This document shows positions 11,218 to 22,839 of a DNA stretch of 64,000 nt, piece after piece (the first letter of the stretch is position 1; each line of letters begins with the position of its first letter). Made by a program: the position numbers and the translations under genes. The notes beneath the pieces are model-generated. The model saw only the letters and a list, made by a program, of their open reading frames with translations, had not been told where the DNA came from and made no database searches. This stretch comes from Petaurus breviceps papuanus (Eukaryota > Chordata > Mammalia > Diprotodontia > Petauridae). The stretch is taken from the NCBI GenBank assembly GCA_028583685.1, contig JAMXIF010000003.1:58468780-58532779 (forward strand), read 5' to 3'.

Positions 11218-11634
11218 TTAGCACCAATACAATATTCACAGTGCCGACAGCAACTGTGAATATGCCCACATAGTTCTCAATCAAAAATATATAACAGACT
11301 CTCCATACAGAAGACAGAAGCAAAATATTTATTCAGCCACCATAAAACCAAATTCCAACACCAGGAAACTAAATCCATCATAGTAACAAAGAAGTTAATA
11401 CACCATAGCACAGCAGGGAACCACACCATCCTTTAGCCTTCCCACAAACACTTGCAAACCTAGTTGTGTCCCTGGGTGCATCCTCTCCTCCTTCCAGCTC
11501 TAACTGCTCTGACTCCCAGCTTCCTGTGGGTTCTGTTCCACCCTTAAGCAAATACCTCTAACTACAGGCTCCATGGGATTACATTTGGTCTATTAGGGGG
11601 CAGGGAAGATATTCCAATTGCCATTACCATTACA
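11218..11634 (-). mobile_element. Solo LTR (antisense), LTR group A
   Basis: The minus strand starts TGTAATGGTAATGGCAATT at 11634, followed by a short block shared with the 23-kb LTR (cctaatagaccaaatg, then catggagcctg). A polyadenylation signal AATAAA lies at 11328-11333. The sequence gtgct(t) on both sides (11212-11217 and 11635-11640) may be the target duplication, which would put the 3' end at 11218. Solo fossil with no internal genes. Confidence 0.65.
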
Positions 11635-11659
11635 GTGCTTCATGACCCCTAGATTGCCG

Positions 11660-11915
11660 GGGTGAAGATTACAATGATGATACCAGAAACAACAGTTAAC
11701 ATTATTGTTTTCAAACATAAATGCTTTAAAGTTTACAAAGTGCTTTCTTCACAACACTATGAAATGTACTGCAATTATTGTTGTCCCTCTTTTACAGGTA
11801 AGGAAATTGGAGCTCTGTGATTTACCCACACTTACAGAATTAGTAATTGGCAGATCTAGATTGCAAATTCTAAAACCAAGTTTTCTAAAAAGGTTCATGC
11901 AACCTCTAGGGAATC
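11660..11915 (-). mobile_element. MIR/CORE-SINE
   Basis: Antisense layout: ttaaagtttacaaagtgct, ctgcaattattgttgtccc, ttttacaggtaaggaaattg, gtgatttacccacacttac, gatctagattgcaaattc. Confidence 0.7.
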
Positions 11916-12751
11916 AGGGCCTTGGATGACCATAGTACAAGCAATTACCAATATTATTGGAGAAGGACTAATTTGCTGAATATATTTTTCCAGAAAGCTC
12001 CCCTTAATCACTCTTGCCTCCTTAGCTGATTTGTAATGGTCTCATGGTTTCAGAGCTACATTTTCTAAATAAGCAGTAATGATCAAGGTTCAGGAAAATA
12101 TCTAGGGATAAATGGCGAACATAAGAGTAGTCAATAGACCAGCCAGGAATCAATCTTTAGGAAATGTTCCATCTTTAGGTTATTATTTTCCTTAATGACT
12201 GAGAAGGAAATGAAAAGAGGTGCATGGATTGCTTTTATGTTGATAACTTGAGATAATTGATGACTTCTTCAGAGACCAATCAGAATTTTTAATTGCTATT
12301 TCAATGGCTCATCTACCTTAGCAATTGGACTACAATTCAGAACCCCTTTTATTATTGTATGTTTATTCACTGCATACCTTTGGTCATTTTTTCTTCTTGC
12401 ATGAAAGCATTTTGTTTATGTTAGCTTCCTCCACAATTAAATGTGATGTCAGGCTGCATTATTAGAGGCATAGTGTCCAAATCAAGTCAGGGAATAGTCT
12501 AACAATTCATAGGGATGATTAGACTAATATTGGGTTGTTGAGATTTAAGAGGAACAGTGACAAATGAGCACAGCAGCAAGAGTTGATGAGAAGTGGAAAT
12601 GGAGTGATATGAGAAAAAGTTGAAGGCACTAGAGATTTGAACCAAATTAGGAAAGACACAGGTGAATACAACAGCTTTTTTTATAGCTGAGACTGAGTTC
12701 TCTGGGTCTGGAGTGTTTTTCTCCATCTCTCTTCCTGTTAAAAGCAAAACT
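11916..12751. other. Unassigned stretch
   Basis: No clear element. 12540-12730 is a purine-rich block that might be old antisense L2. Confidence 0.3.
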
Positions 12752-13010
12752 ATACTTTAAAGTTTAGGTCAAATTCACTTTCTCATCCTGAAAATCCTCC
12801 CCTATAAACCCAGAAAGAAATGATTGGGTCCCCATTAAACCTCACAAGACATCATTTATTTTTCCTTTTCTTATCTAATAGTATTTTGTATCAGCATTAT
12901 TTTTGGATATGCCATATCCTCCAACTGAACTGAAAGCTCCATTTAATACTGTTCTCTTCCCCAGTACCTAGCACAGCATTCTGCTCACTTCAGAAATGTT
13001 GAATTGAATT
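12752..13010 (+). mobile_element. L2 LINE 3' end
   Basis: Sense L2 3' UTR and tail: ctgaaaatcctcccctataa, tagtattttgtatcagc, actgaaagctccatttaat, cccagtacctagcacagc, aatgttgaattgaattc. Confidence 0.65.
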
Positions 13011-13091
13011 CAATTATACATATCTTCAAACAATTTAAGTGTTGCCATATGGAAGCAGAAACCACTATTGTTCCAGAAGGAAGTGTTATGC

Positions 13092-13252
13092 AAATGAAGG
13101 ATGCCACATTTAGAACCTAATACCTTGCTTTTAAATTCTATCTTTGTCTGTTACTTCCTTGGTGACTATGGTCAAGTCACAGCACTTTGCTTGGCCTCAC
13201 TTCCTTCATTTATAAAATTAGCAGCTTGGACAGATTATGGAGTATGCTTTCA
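13092..13252 (+). mobile_element. MIR SINE
   Basis: Sense MIR: ttaaattctatctttgtctg, gactatggtcaagtcacag, ttggcctcacttccttcat, ttataaaattagcagcttg. Confidence 0.65.
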
Positions 13253-13269
13253 AAGAGAACAAAGGAAAG

Positions 13270-13412
13270 GAAATTATATATGCATATATGCACAATTTTT
13301 TATATATACTAGATATAAACTATATATGGCATGTATATATAAATTAGATATAGTGTGTGTGTATATATACATATACATACATACATATATATGTATATAT
13401 ATATAAACATAC
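13270..13412. repeat. TA/TAC-rich microsatellite
   Basis: A mixture of (TA)n, (TG)n and (ATAC)n with interruptions. Confidence 0.85.
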
Positions 13413-13915
13413 AAAAATTTCATGGCAATTCTTTTTGCAGTGGCAAAGAACTGAAAACTAAGGGGGTGCCAATCTATTGGAGAATGGCTGGACAAATTAT
13501 GTTGTAGAAAGGTAAAGGCATATTATTTTATCATAAGAAATGATGAAATGAACAGTTTCAGAAAACCTAGGAGCACTTGTATGAACTAATGCAAACTAAG
13601 TGAGAAGAATCAGGATAACAATTTATACAAAAACAAAACCATTGTAAAAACAAGCAAATTTGAAAGACTTAAAAATTCTGATCTATGCAATGATCAACCA
13701 TAATTCTAGAAGACTAATGCTAAACTATGTTATTCACCTCCTGACAAAGAGTTCATGGACTCAAAATTCAGAAAGAGGCTCACATTTTTCAGTATGTCCA
13801 ATGGGGATTTGTTTTTTTTTTCTGTTTATGAATATTTATCATGAGGATTTTCTTTTTCTTTTTTAATGGAAAGAGATGAGAGTGAGGAAATAAAATCTTG
13901 CTCATAGAAAAAAAA
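13413..13915 (+). mobile_element. L1 3' UTR (sense)
   Basis: Sense marsupial L1 tail: gcagtggcaaagaactgaaa, ggagaatggctggacaaatt, ataagaaatgatgaaatgaac, aatgcaaactaagtgagaag, cacctcctgacaaagag, ending in an A-rich tail at 13905-13915. Confidence 0.85.
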
Positions 13916-13949
13916 ATAAAAAGAAAGTAAAAAAGAAACATTTAAATGA

Positions 13950-15310
13950 AGGGTTGGATTAGTTAATCAACAGTTAATAAGAATTTATGAAGTACCTTCT
14001 GTGTTCCAGCTACTGTGATAAAAAACTGGGAATTCAAAAAAAGGTAAAAAAAAAAGTTCCTCTTCTCAAGGTTTTTACAGTCTAATGGAGGAGGGGCTGT
14101 GGAAAATGCAATCAACAATATATAAACAGGAAATATACAGGATAAATAGAAGATAATTTCAGGGGGAAGACCTTAAAATTAAGGAGGATTAGGAAAAGCT
14201 TCTTGTAGAAGGTAACATTTTAGATGAGACTTGAAGGAAATTGGCAAGGCCAGAAGACAGAAAGGAGGGAGAGAATTCCATGTGTGGGAGAGAACCGGTG
14301 AAAATGTCCTTAGTGGACAGACATAATTTCCTGTTCAAGAAATAGCAAGGAGAACAGTGTCACTTTAGAGTGTGTAGTCAGGTTGGAAGAGATATAACAT
14401 GTAATAAGACTAGAAAAGTAGAAAGGGGCCAGATTAAGAAGGGCTTTACAAGTCAAACAGAAGATTTTACTTTTGATCCTGGAAGTGGTAGGGAGCACTT
14501 GGAGTTGAATGATTAAGAGTATAGCATGGTCAGACATGCGTGTTTAGGGAGATCAATTTGACAATTTAGTGGAGGAGGATTGTAGTTGAGTATACACTTG
14601 AGACATGGAGACGAATAATTAGATTATCCTAACAATTCAGGTGTGAGGTGATGAGGGCTTGTATTCTGTGGCAGAATAGACAAGGCAGCCTATATGAGAG
14701 ATGTACAAAGAGAAGGGCCTGGCAACTGGGAAGGCAAGAGAGAGCAGGGAGCTGAGGATGACACCCAGGCTTTCAGAGTAGGAGGAAGGTAATACCCTCA
14801 TTAATAGTAGTGCAGTTAGAGAGAAGGGATGGGGACAAGGGGAATGAAATAATAATTTCCACTTTGGACATTTAGAGATGTTTAATAGGCAGTTGAAAAG
14901 TTGGAGAGTGTTTAGAGCTGGACCAATAGATATGAGAATCAGCTGCATAAAGATGACCATTGAATACATGAGCTGTTGAAACCAGGTGGAATAGTATTAG
15001 AAGAGAAGAAAGACCCCATGAGAGAACACTGTGTGACCTGGATGGAGATACAGCAAAGGAGACTGAGAGGAGCATATATACAAAGATATAGGTAGGAGAC
15101 AGGTAGGAGAACCAGGAGAAAGTAGGTCACCTGCCAAAATAAATAGGCATATCAAGGAGACGAAGGTGAGCCAAAAGCTGCAGGAGAGGTCAGGACGGAT
15201 GGATGAAAACTGAGAAGAGGCCGTTAGCTTTGGTGATTAAAAGATCATTGCGTGATTTGGACAGAGAAATTTCAGTTGAATGATGAGATCAGACGCTAGA
15301 CCATAGAGAG
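13950..15310 (-). mobile_element. L2 LINE, reverse-transcriptase C-terminal half to 3' end (antisense)
   Basis: The longest L2 piece here. The minus strand keeps pieces of L2 reverse transcriptase. Around 14640-14970 it reads like the L2 segment after the catalytic core: a LLNISKCPKWKLLF stretch matches the usual CLLDIS..LKLNMSKTELLIF, followed by SYSESLGVILSSL. At 15180-15250 it encodes the region usually written as sidechains of the FxxAFDTVDH block (plus-strand text agctgcaggagaggtcagg). Multiple stops, no function. Confidence 0.75.
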
Positions 15311-15441
15311 TTAAAAAAAAGACAACCCACCAGGTCCCTTTTGTCTTTAAATATATGAGTCTAATGCAGAATAAGGCACAGTAGACAAAAGGTATTGCAC
15401 AAACAGGCACAGTCCCACCCTGTACCTTCTATAAGTTAGAT

Positions 15442-15607
15442 TTTTTTTTGTTTGCTTTTTGGAAGGGGGAAGGCAGGACAATTGGGGTTAAATGACTTGC
15501 CCAAGGTCACACGGCTAGTAAGTGTTAAGCATCTGAGACTGAATTTGAACTCAGATCCTCCTGATTCCAGGGACAGTGCTCTATTCACTATGCCATGTAG
15601 CTGACCC
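15442..15607 (-). mobile_element. tRNA-headed SINE, short type
   Basis: T run at left, then attggggttaaatgacttgc, caaggtcacacggctagtaag, atttgaactcagatcctcc, gctctattcactatgccatg. The duplication taagttagat (15432-15441) and taagctagat (15608-15617) flanks it. Confidence 0.9.
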
Positions 15608-15617
15608 TAAGCTAGAT

Positions 15618-17127
15618 GTCTTATAAATTATTACGTATGTAATACTTATTTTTGAGGTTTGTTCTGTTTAATAAGTTAATACTAATTTCTATACGGATGA
15701 TTTTGAAATATATATGCATTTTTTATTATGAACTGAACAAGCATTAACAATAATATAAATATGTATGTAATAAATATAAATAACAAAATATAAGCAATAC
15801 AGGAATATATTAAAAAGAAATAAGGAATACTTTTTTCATTAGGGGATGATAAGGAAGTTTGCCTGAATTTACTATTCAATACAGATATTGCACATTTCTT
15901 TTACATTAAAGTTGAAGAAATTAAATCCTTCTAGCTTTGCAAAAAGTTGCCAGTTAATTTTTAGTGACAAAATATGAAGAATGAGAAATTGTGTTATCAT
16001 TATAGCAATCTACTCGTCATCTCCTGACGATAAAAACCTTAAATTTTATTTGCTTCAGGTGCAGCTGAAAGTGACATGCATTTTATTTGGTTGAAGTTTT
16101 TATGCCCTAAATGTAACTGATTGTTTAGATTTTGGAGTTTCTTAACTTGTCATCTGACTTTAAGAGAAAGAATTAGAAGATGGGCAGGAAGTGACAGATC
16201 TATTTAAATCCCATTCATTGCTTTCATCCCTTTCATTCACAAAGAAATGAAGAGAAATAGGTATGGGGAAATGCCACTAACCTGTCAAGTGGCTGATCAG
16301 CAATGGAGTCCCATGTAATATTACTTGGGTGTCTTCGTAAGGATTTTTTGCATTTTTAATTGTTTCTCTCTTAAATATTCAAATGATCAGTTTTAAGTTG
16401 CTTCAGAAAAGGGGCCATGTCCATCCTTCAGGGTTTTTGTTGATATTGTTGCTGGGATTTTTTTAGGGGGTGGAGCTAGAAAAGAAGAAAACCTATCATA
16501 TTTTTTGTGAAAGTTCTGGTAGTAGGAATGTGAGTTTTGGAATGTGGTAGAAACAAGTTTTGTTAATTATTGACAGCAGCTATGGATTAGAGAGAACTTC
16601 TCCCTTCAAAGAACAAATGAGAAAATAAATTCATTTGCATTTTCAAAGAGGCCTTATGAAAAATGTATTCAACCTCTTTATGCTCAACTGGGTTCTTAGT
16701 TCAGACAGCAAGAAGATGGAAAGGAACCAAACTTTTTTTCTCATGAAAATGTATGCATTTTGTTATTCATCCTAAATAGTTTTAACCAACCATTTTTTTA
16801 CAGTTAAGGGGCAAATTATCAAAATGGTTTCCAGATTTATACCTTCACTGATATATGTATATGATTAGTTTATTGCTAAAATGCTACATCTAGCTCTAGA
16901 TCTGTTTCTAAAATATATAACAGAACCATATGTGCTTATATTTGATATTTATGAACACACAAAGAATATTTTGGGGAAACTAACCTGTGATTTCATTGGC
17001 ATAATGCTGAAGTCCTGCTGAGGAATCCATTCAGCTAGCATGTAGATGGATACCTGCTCTAAGACCTTCCTAGGGTATTGAAAAGTTAAGTGAATTGCCC
17101 AGAGTCATATCAATATGTGTCAGAAAA
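15618..17127. other. Repeat-poor stretch
   Basis: 15620-15900 is very AT-rich. 15900-17030 shows no recognisable mobile element, and around 17050-17127 there is a faint antisense MIR-like scrap (aagttaagtgaattgcccag). No gene recognised. Confidence 0.4.
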
Positions 17128-17222
17128 GTAAGGATTGTTTCCTTTATTGTATTTTTATTCCTATTTCTCAGCACCACATGTGACACTTAGAAGGCTCTTA
17201 ATATAAGCTTGTTGATTGACTG
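17128..17222 (+). mobile_element. L2 LINE 3' end scrap
   Basis: The L2 terminal text is visible: tttattcctatttctcagc, accacatgtgacacttag, gctcttaatataagcttg, ttgattgac. Confidence 0.5.
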
Positions 17223-17689
17223 GTTCCTGAATTTGAGGTCACTTCTCTCTGACATACAAGGATAAATATTAATTAGATGAACTGAGCAAATAGAGTAGTT
17301 GCTATTTGTCCCTATACATCCCAAAGTTCCTTATTACATGGTCCTGCTGCTGTGTACAATTAAATTTTGAAGGACTCATTTTGAAGGTTTATTTTTTATA
17401 CATTTCTAATGTGGAAACAGAAGAGTTATTTAAATTATTCTAGATAAGCTGATTATCCATGCCTAGTAATGTAGTCAGAATTTATAATTGAATATCATGC
17501 AGTTGTAAGATACCAACATTTTGAGGATCCTGACTGAGAAATTTGAAGTATGATAATGCCATGAACATCTATGATGATACTTTTATTTCTGACTGTTCCT
17601 AGAATATTAAATTTTTCAAAAGGAAAATTTTAAAATATGATTTGTATGTTACATTTGTATTCTTATAAGAGTAAATATGATGAATTAGA
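17223..17689. other. Unassigned stretch
   Basis: No element recognised. Confidence 0.3.
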
Positions 17690-18180
17690 GAAGGAAGAGA
17701 TTGAGTGAAAGAAGACAAATTCAGAGTCTACTAGTTTGAGCAAGAAATTTAAATGGGTCTATGTGGTATCTGTGTGAGGAGAGAGAAGAGGAAAGATAAG
17801 AAAAATGATGCAGGGATAGACCTGACAAAATCTGGCAACTGATTGAATATGAGGTATGGAATGGGGGGAGGAGAGGCAAGAATTCCATAAAAATTGCAAA
17901 CCTGACTGATAGACAATAAGGCTCCTAACAGAAGCTGGGAAGTCAAAAAGATCATTTAGAATTCTTAGGAGTAGGGGGAAAGATAATGAATTACATTTAG
18001 ATATGTTGAGTTTGATGTTGTCTAGACATCCTGATGGAAATGTCCAGCAGGAAATTGAATACTAAATGATGGCATTCACAAGAGATTTGAGCTAGATATG
18101 GAGAATTGGGAGTTTTCTGTCTAGGGACGATAGTCTAATCAGTGAGAGCTATTGGGAACACCAAGACAGATGGTATACAG
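17690..18180 (-). mobile_element. L2 LINE reverse-transcriptase fragment (antisense)
   Basis: Antisense L2 wording: gggggaaagataatgaatt, gatatgttgagtttgatg, gacatcctgatggaaatg, caggaaattgaatac, agagatttgagctagatatg, gggaacaccaagacag. It corresponds to the region around 14700-15050 of the longer copy. Confidence 0.65.
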
Positions 18181-18214
18181 TAAGCAAAGAAAACAACCTG
18201 GGGCTCCTGGACTT

Positions 18215-18440
18215 TGGGGGCACAGTCCAAGTTGAGCTGGATCCAGCTTGAAATATCTGGAAAGAGCTAATTATTAAATTTTCAAAATTTGCAACTTGGA
18301 AATTGGAAAACACTACAGGATTTGATTTATTATTTTGTTGATTGGCTAGACCTATGAAAGTAATGGAGAAAATGTCAGTAAAGCAGATTAAATATTAAAT
18401 GTGTTGTGTGTACATCCTTCCCCTCCACCAAGAGTTGGGT
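18215..18440. repeat. Unnamed dispersed repeat, copy A
   Basis: Clearly related by eye to 29650-29890. Shared anchors are gctgga, agagct..t.ttaaattttca, tgatttatt.ttttgttgatt, tagac..atgaaa and cagattaaat. I cannot assign it to a family; see the finding. Confidence 0.55.
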
Positions 18441-18564
18441 GTTAAACTAGCTCACTATAGGAGGAGATGCACAATTAGAGAACTCAATGTAGATTAGACT
18501 GAGAAGGAGGACAAGTGGGATGCAAGCTTTTCGATTCTGGCCACGATGCCTCTCCTGTGTTGAA

Positions 18565-18740
18565 GAATTTATGAGAGAGCATGGCACAGTAGACAGAGAG
18601 CTAATGTGGAATCCAGGAAGACTGAATCCAAGCTTTGTTTCTGAAACAAATCTCCTATATGACCTTGGACATATCATTTGACCTTTGGATGTTCTAAGCA
18701 ACTTCCTAATACTAACTCACAGTTTTAAGTTGCAGAAAAG
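18565..18740 (+). mobile_element. tRNA-headed MIR-type SINE
   Basis: Sense layout: gcatggcacagtagacagag, ggaatccaggaagactgaat, atatgaccttggacatatc, atttgacctttgg. Confidence 0.55.
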
Positions 18741-18904
18741 GTTCAGAATTGCATTGGCAGAGGGAGCATTGATAGGAGTATCTTCCCCTGGGAGTTACAT
18801 GAAATCCAGTGAAATCACAGAACCAGTTGCCATTCCTATCCATGAACAAACCATATCTTTTCCAGAGGAGTCTAGTTAGGATAGTGAAGAGATTGATACA
18901 TTCC

Positions 18905-19200
18905 ATTTAAGGATTGACTGGAGCAACTGGAGAGATTTAATATGAAATAGACAGAATTAGTTAGGATATGAGAGCTGTACTACAAAAAAGGACTACCATG
19001 TGGAAAACGGATTTGATCTACTTTATCTATTGCCATGGAGGAGAAGGAGAAATGACTGGAAATTACACCAGCAGATTCCCACTCATTATAAAGAAAAAAA
19101 AACTTTTAAAAATTAGAATTATTCCAAAATGGAATGGTTTGCCTTGGGAGACAGTGAGCTCTCTGAGTATGCAGATAAGAAAAACAATGAGAATAACAAA
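18905..19200 (+). mobile_element. CR1/L3 LINE 3' fragment
   Basis: L3 text: caactggagagatttaatatg, gatttgatctactttatc, attataaagaaaaaaaaac, ccaaaatggaatggtttgcc, ttgggagacagtgagctctc. Confidence 0.55.
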
Positions 19201-20959
19201 AAGAACAAACAAATCCTCCTAGAGGCACTATTGAGATCTGCTTGATTTTCTGCATATGGGTACAGACACATAAATATAATTAAACAGAACCAAGCCTGGG
19301 ACCAGGAGCAGGTGGAAAATTGGCCCTGGCCCTGTAAAGGATGATTATAGGAGAGCTCTCCTATTTGTCTTCATTACATAAGGGATGGGTTAAATGAAAG
19401 ATAACAGGACAAATGCCATAACTCTTCACTTCACATGATAGTGCTTTCTAAATTGTTTAACTTCAGTTCTTCCTCTCACCCATTAATATAGCTAGATTCT
19501 ATTTGCTAGATTAAAAAAAAACCTTCAGTATCCTGTTTCAAATTCCTCCTTTTCTTCATATAACATATTCATTGAAATGGAAAACACCAACAAACCAAAT
19601 GGAAGAAAGAGAATCACAAAGCTTAGCATGATGTGGAATTCATTCTTATGGGGGAAATGGCATTGTCAGTAACTTCGGATTTAGCATTATCTGAAGTCAG
19701 TGATTTACAATCATAAAAATGAAGTAACAGCAGGCTTGTGTGGGCTGAATGGAAAGTTGGGTGTAATGGATGAGGATGGTTAGGAGGTTTGGCAATGCTA
19801 TCAGGCACTGGCTAAAATAAAACAACATGTTCACTTGGATTTCAAACAAAATCTATTTTAAAGAGCTTGAAAGTTTTCTTATTTTTGACTTTCATGAGTT
19901 TTCCCACTTCATCAGCTCAGTGATGTGAATATCAAGCATATCTTATTTTTTTTTAAACGTGCCTATGAAGTATTTCCAAAAGGCAGTTTAACATTTTCTG
20001 TCAGATTTTCTTAGCTACAAATCTCAGATGTATCCTTGGTTAAAGCTGTCCTTGCTTAGATGCAGAATAGCCACTTAAGACTTTTCAAAGACATGTTTCC
20101 AGATCTTGACAGATGTTATAGTTGATGACTTATTTGTGATTAACCATGACCCTTTGGAACCCAAAGCATTTGAAGCTCTTGTTCCAAAACTACCTATTTA
20201 TCTTTGAGGAGTTGCATATTATATTTTTATGGAAAGTGCAGAGGATATAAATATTTCTCAGCTGGGCATGTCACCTTTACAAAAATTAATAATGTCTTAG
20301 GACATAAAAACCTTGAAACCTAATGTAGAAAAACAGAAATATATACATAGTTTTGTGATTACAAAGCAATAAAAATTATATTAAATAAAGGGCTACTAAA
20401 TAGTAAAAATGAAAGAAGGACCAGAAGGATAATTTATAAAATAAATGCTGTAAAAACAAATAATTTTTAAACCTGTAAGAGCTATTGCATAATTGCAAAG
20501 GAGAGATGCTGAAACATGCTATCCATTATAGATATGTGACAAAGGCCACAAAATAAGAAATTCACAGAATCACATGCATATAGAAATAGATACATACACA
20601 TGTATGCATATATTTGTGCATATTATAAACACCTAACTTTGTATACAACTATTGAGAGAATTTGTTTTCCTTCACAATGCATATTTGTTACAAGAAATTT
20701 GTTTTTCTTTCTTTCCAATAGAGTAGAAGGTGGAAGGAAAAGAAAATTGTTTTCTATTAATTTAAAAATAATAGAGGGTGATTTGTGTGAATGGGGGAGA
20801 ATGTTACAGATTTAAAATGATTCATGTACTTTCAGAAGAAGTCCCTGTATTATTTGTTTTTCTTTAGCTGTTTTACTTTGTTATGAGACCTCTCATGATT
20901 TAGAAGTGAGTTGTATATATCTGTAATATAAAAACAAAATACTAAGCAAAACTTTTTTT
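19201..20959. other. Repeat-poor stretch
   Basis: About 1.75 kb without a recognisable element or gene. It contains short AT-rich and TATG-type runs near 20590-20620. Confidence 0.35.
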
Positions 20960-21160
20960 TAGAAAGACACAGAACTAAACAGACATCCAGAGGCATGGCT
21001 TCAAAGTTTTGGCTCCAATACTTCCTAGCTCAGGGTTCCTGACTACATCACTTTGACTTCCTGAGTCCCAATTTCCTAAAAGGTAATTTAGAGAGAATAA
21101 TCTTCCCTCTGCCTCCTTGTCTGAGTCATTGTGAGATGGGCATTTTGTAAAATGTAAAAT
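20960..21160 (+). mobile_element. MIR-type SINE fragment
   Basis: Degraded sense MIR3-like text: ggcatggcttcaaag, ttggctccaatacttcctagc, cacttgacttcctgag-like, cccaatttcctaaaaggtaa, cattgtgagatggg. Confidence 0.45.
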
Positions 21161-21504
21161 AATATGCAAATAAAAATTACAATGCTATTCATATAAACTG
21201 TGATTTCAATGTGAAATGCCATGTAAAAGCAAATGACTATTAATACTAATCCTTTGAATAATCTAAGATTGTATTAACATTGTAATTAGGGACAATTGAA
21301 GAGCTAGGAAAAGTGAGTAAATGATATTGCAAATTCATCTTTCCAGTATTCAGAGGCAGGGTTTAATTGATGATATTTAAGGAGAAGGAAAAAGTATGGC
21401 ATCAGTAAATGTAAAACTCACTATAAAGTCTTTGTTGTCCTTGGGGAGAAGCAGGAGGTTGGCACATGAGTGAACACACACACGCCAGCACACACTGAAC
21501 CTGA
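21161..21504. other. Unassigned stretch
   Basis: No element recognised. A short CA-rich run lies at 21474-21495. Confidence 0.3.
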
Positions 21505-21725
21505 AGGTAGAAAGACTCGAGGCTGGCTCTGTGATCCCCTTTGGTGTTAAGATACTGGAGTGGTTTGTAATTTCCTTCTCCAGCTCATTTTACAGAGGAG
21601 GGAACTGAGGCTGCAAACAGGGTTAAATTGTTTGCCCGGAGTAACACAACTAGTAAATGTGTGAGGCAGGATTTGAACTCCTGAGTTCAGTTCTGGCACT
21701 CCATCCACTGTACCGATGAGCCTCG
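21505..21725 (-). mobile_element. tRNA-headed SINE, about 245 bp type
   Basis: Antisense: tgtgatcccctttggtgtta, gatactggagtggtttg, cttctccagctcattttac, actgaggctgcaaacagg, gtgaggcaggatttgaac, ccatccactgtaccg. Confidence 0.8.
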
Positions 21726-22174
21726 CTTTGTTTATTAGTAAAATAGGAAGATTATCTGTCTAGCTATTTCTAGCATATAAAGTGAAAGAATGATACAAAG
21801 AGATAGTTCCTCTTTTTTTTCTGATTCCCAACCTAAAGTGGGTGCTGTTGCTGTTCCCAAGCTCCTCCTTTAGTACCATGACTTACTCTCTAATCAACAC
21901 CCTTGGCTTGAAAGTACTTCCAGGGTTGGGGTGGGGATGGTAATAGATCTTTCAAAAGTCCATGGGTAAAGAACAAGGGCAATGGAGAGAAAGCAGAAGG
22001 GTCAGTTCATATACCAGACATAAATCTCCTTTAACCAAAGTTGCTATTAATGTATATGTAAGGCATATCTGGAATGTTTTTTTTTAATTTATGCTTTTGT
22101 GAAGCTATAAAATATGTATTAATAAATTTCTTCTGCTCACATAAAGCTCTTCCTATTTGGAAACATCTCAGAAA
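21726..22174. other. Unassigned stretch
   Basis: No gene or clear element. 21726-21800 may be a MIR tail. Confidence 0.3.
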
Positions 22175-22565
22175 TGAGTCCCTCTCCCTCTCTTTCTCTC
22201 TTCCTTTTTTTCTGTCCCTCTCTCCTTTTCCCTCTTCCTTTCCCTCTTACTCTTCCTTCTTCTCCCTTCTCTCCCTTCCCCTCCCCTTCTCTCTCTTTCT
22301 CCCCTTCCTCCTGATTCTCCCTAAGCTTTTCCCTCTCTCCTTCCCTCTCCTTCCCTCACTCTCCCTCTTTCCATTTCCCTTCTCCTCTCCCACTCTCTCC
22401 TCCTTCCCTTTCTTTCTCCCTCCTCTTCTCCCCCTTTCCATCTCCTTCCTCCTTTCCTTTTCCCCCTCTCCCTGTTTTTATCTCCCCTTCCCTTTCTCTC
22501 ACCCTCTTTCAGTCCTCTCCCTTTCCCTCCTCTTCACCCTCTCTTTTTCCTAACCCACCTCCGTC
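22175..22565. repeat. Polypyrimidine (CT-rich) tract, about 390 bp
   Basis: Almost uninterrupted C and T on the plus strand (tccctctccctctctttctc and variants). This composition creates the 159-codon plus-strand frame made of S, L, F and P, and the 64-codon minus-strand frame made of K, R, E and G. Neither is a gene. Confidence 0.95.
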
Positions 22566-22839
22566 TTCCCACTCCCTTATAGCACTGTAATCTCTGGAGT
22601 GTTTATCCCATAAACTTTACTCTCCCAGGAAATAATCCTAGATCCTACAGTAAACTTGGTGCCTTAATTCTTGTAACTCAGACACTAGGGAAGTGAAACT
22701 AGTGAATTTATCTTTTCTCAGAATTTAGACAAGTTCCCTTACAAAACTGTCTATTGACTTTAAAGGTGTTTTTTTTTCCCCAACACAAAGGGAGAAATAT
22801 CAAAGTATAGTATGGATTAAGGGGAAAGGAAAGAGGGCA

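Noticed and set aside
22074-22553. 159-codon plus-strand frame rich in S, L, F and P
   Set aside because: Entirely explained by the polypyrimidine tract; no stop codons can easily arise in C/T-only sequence.
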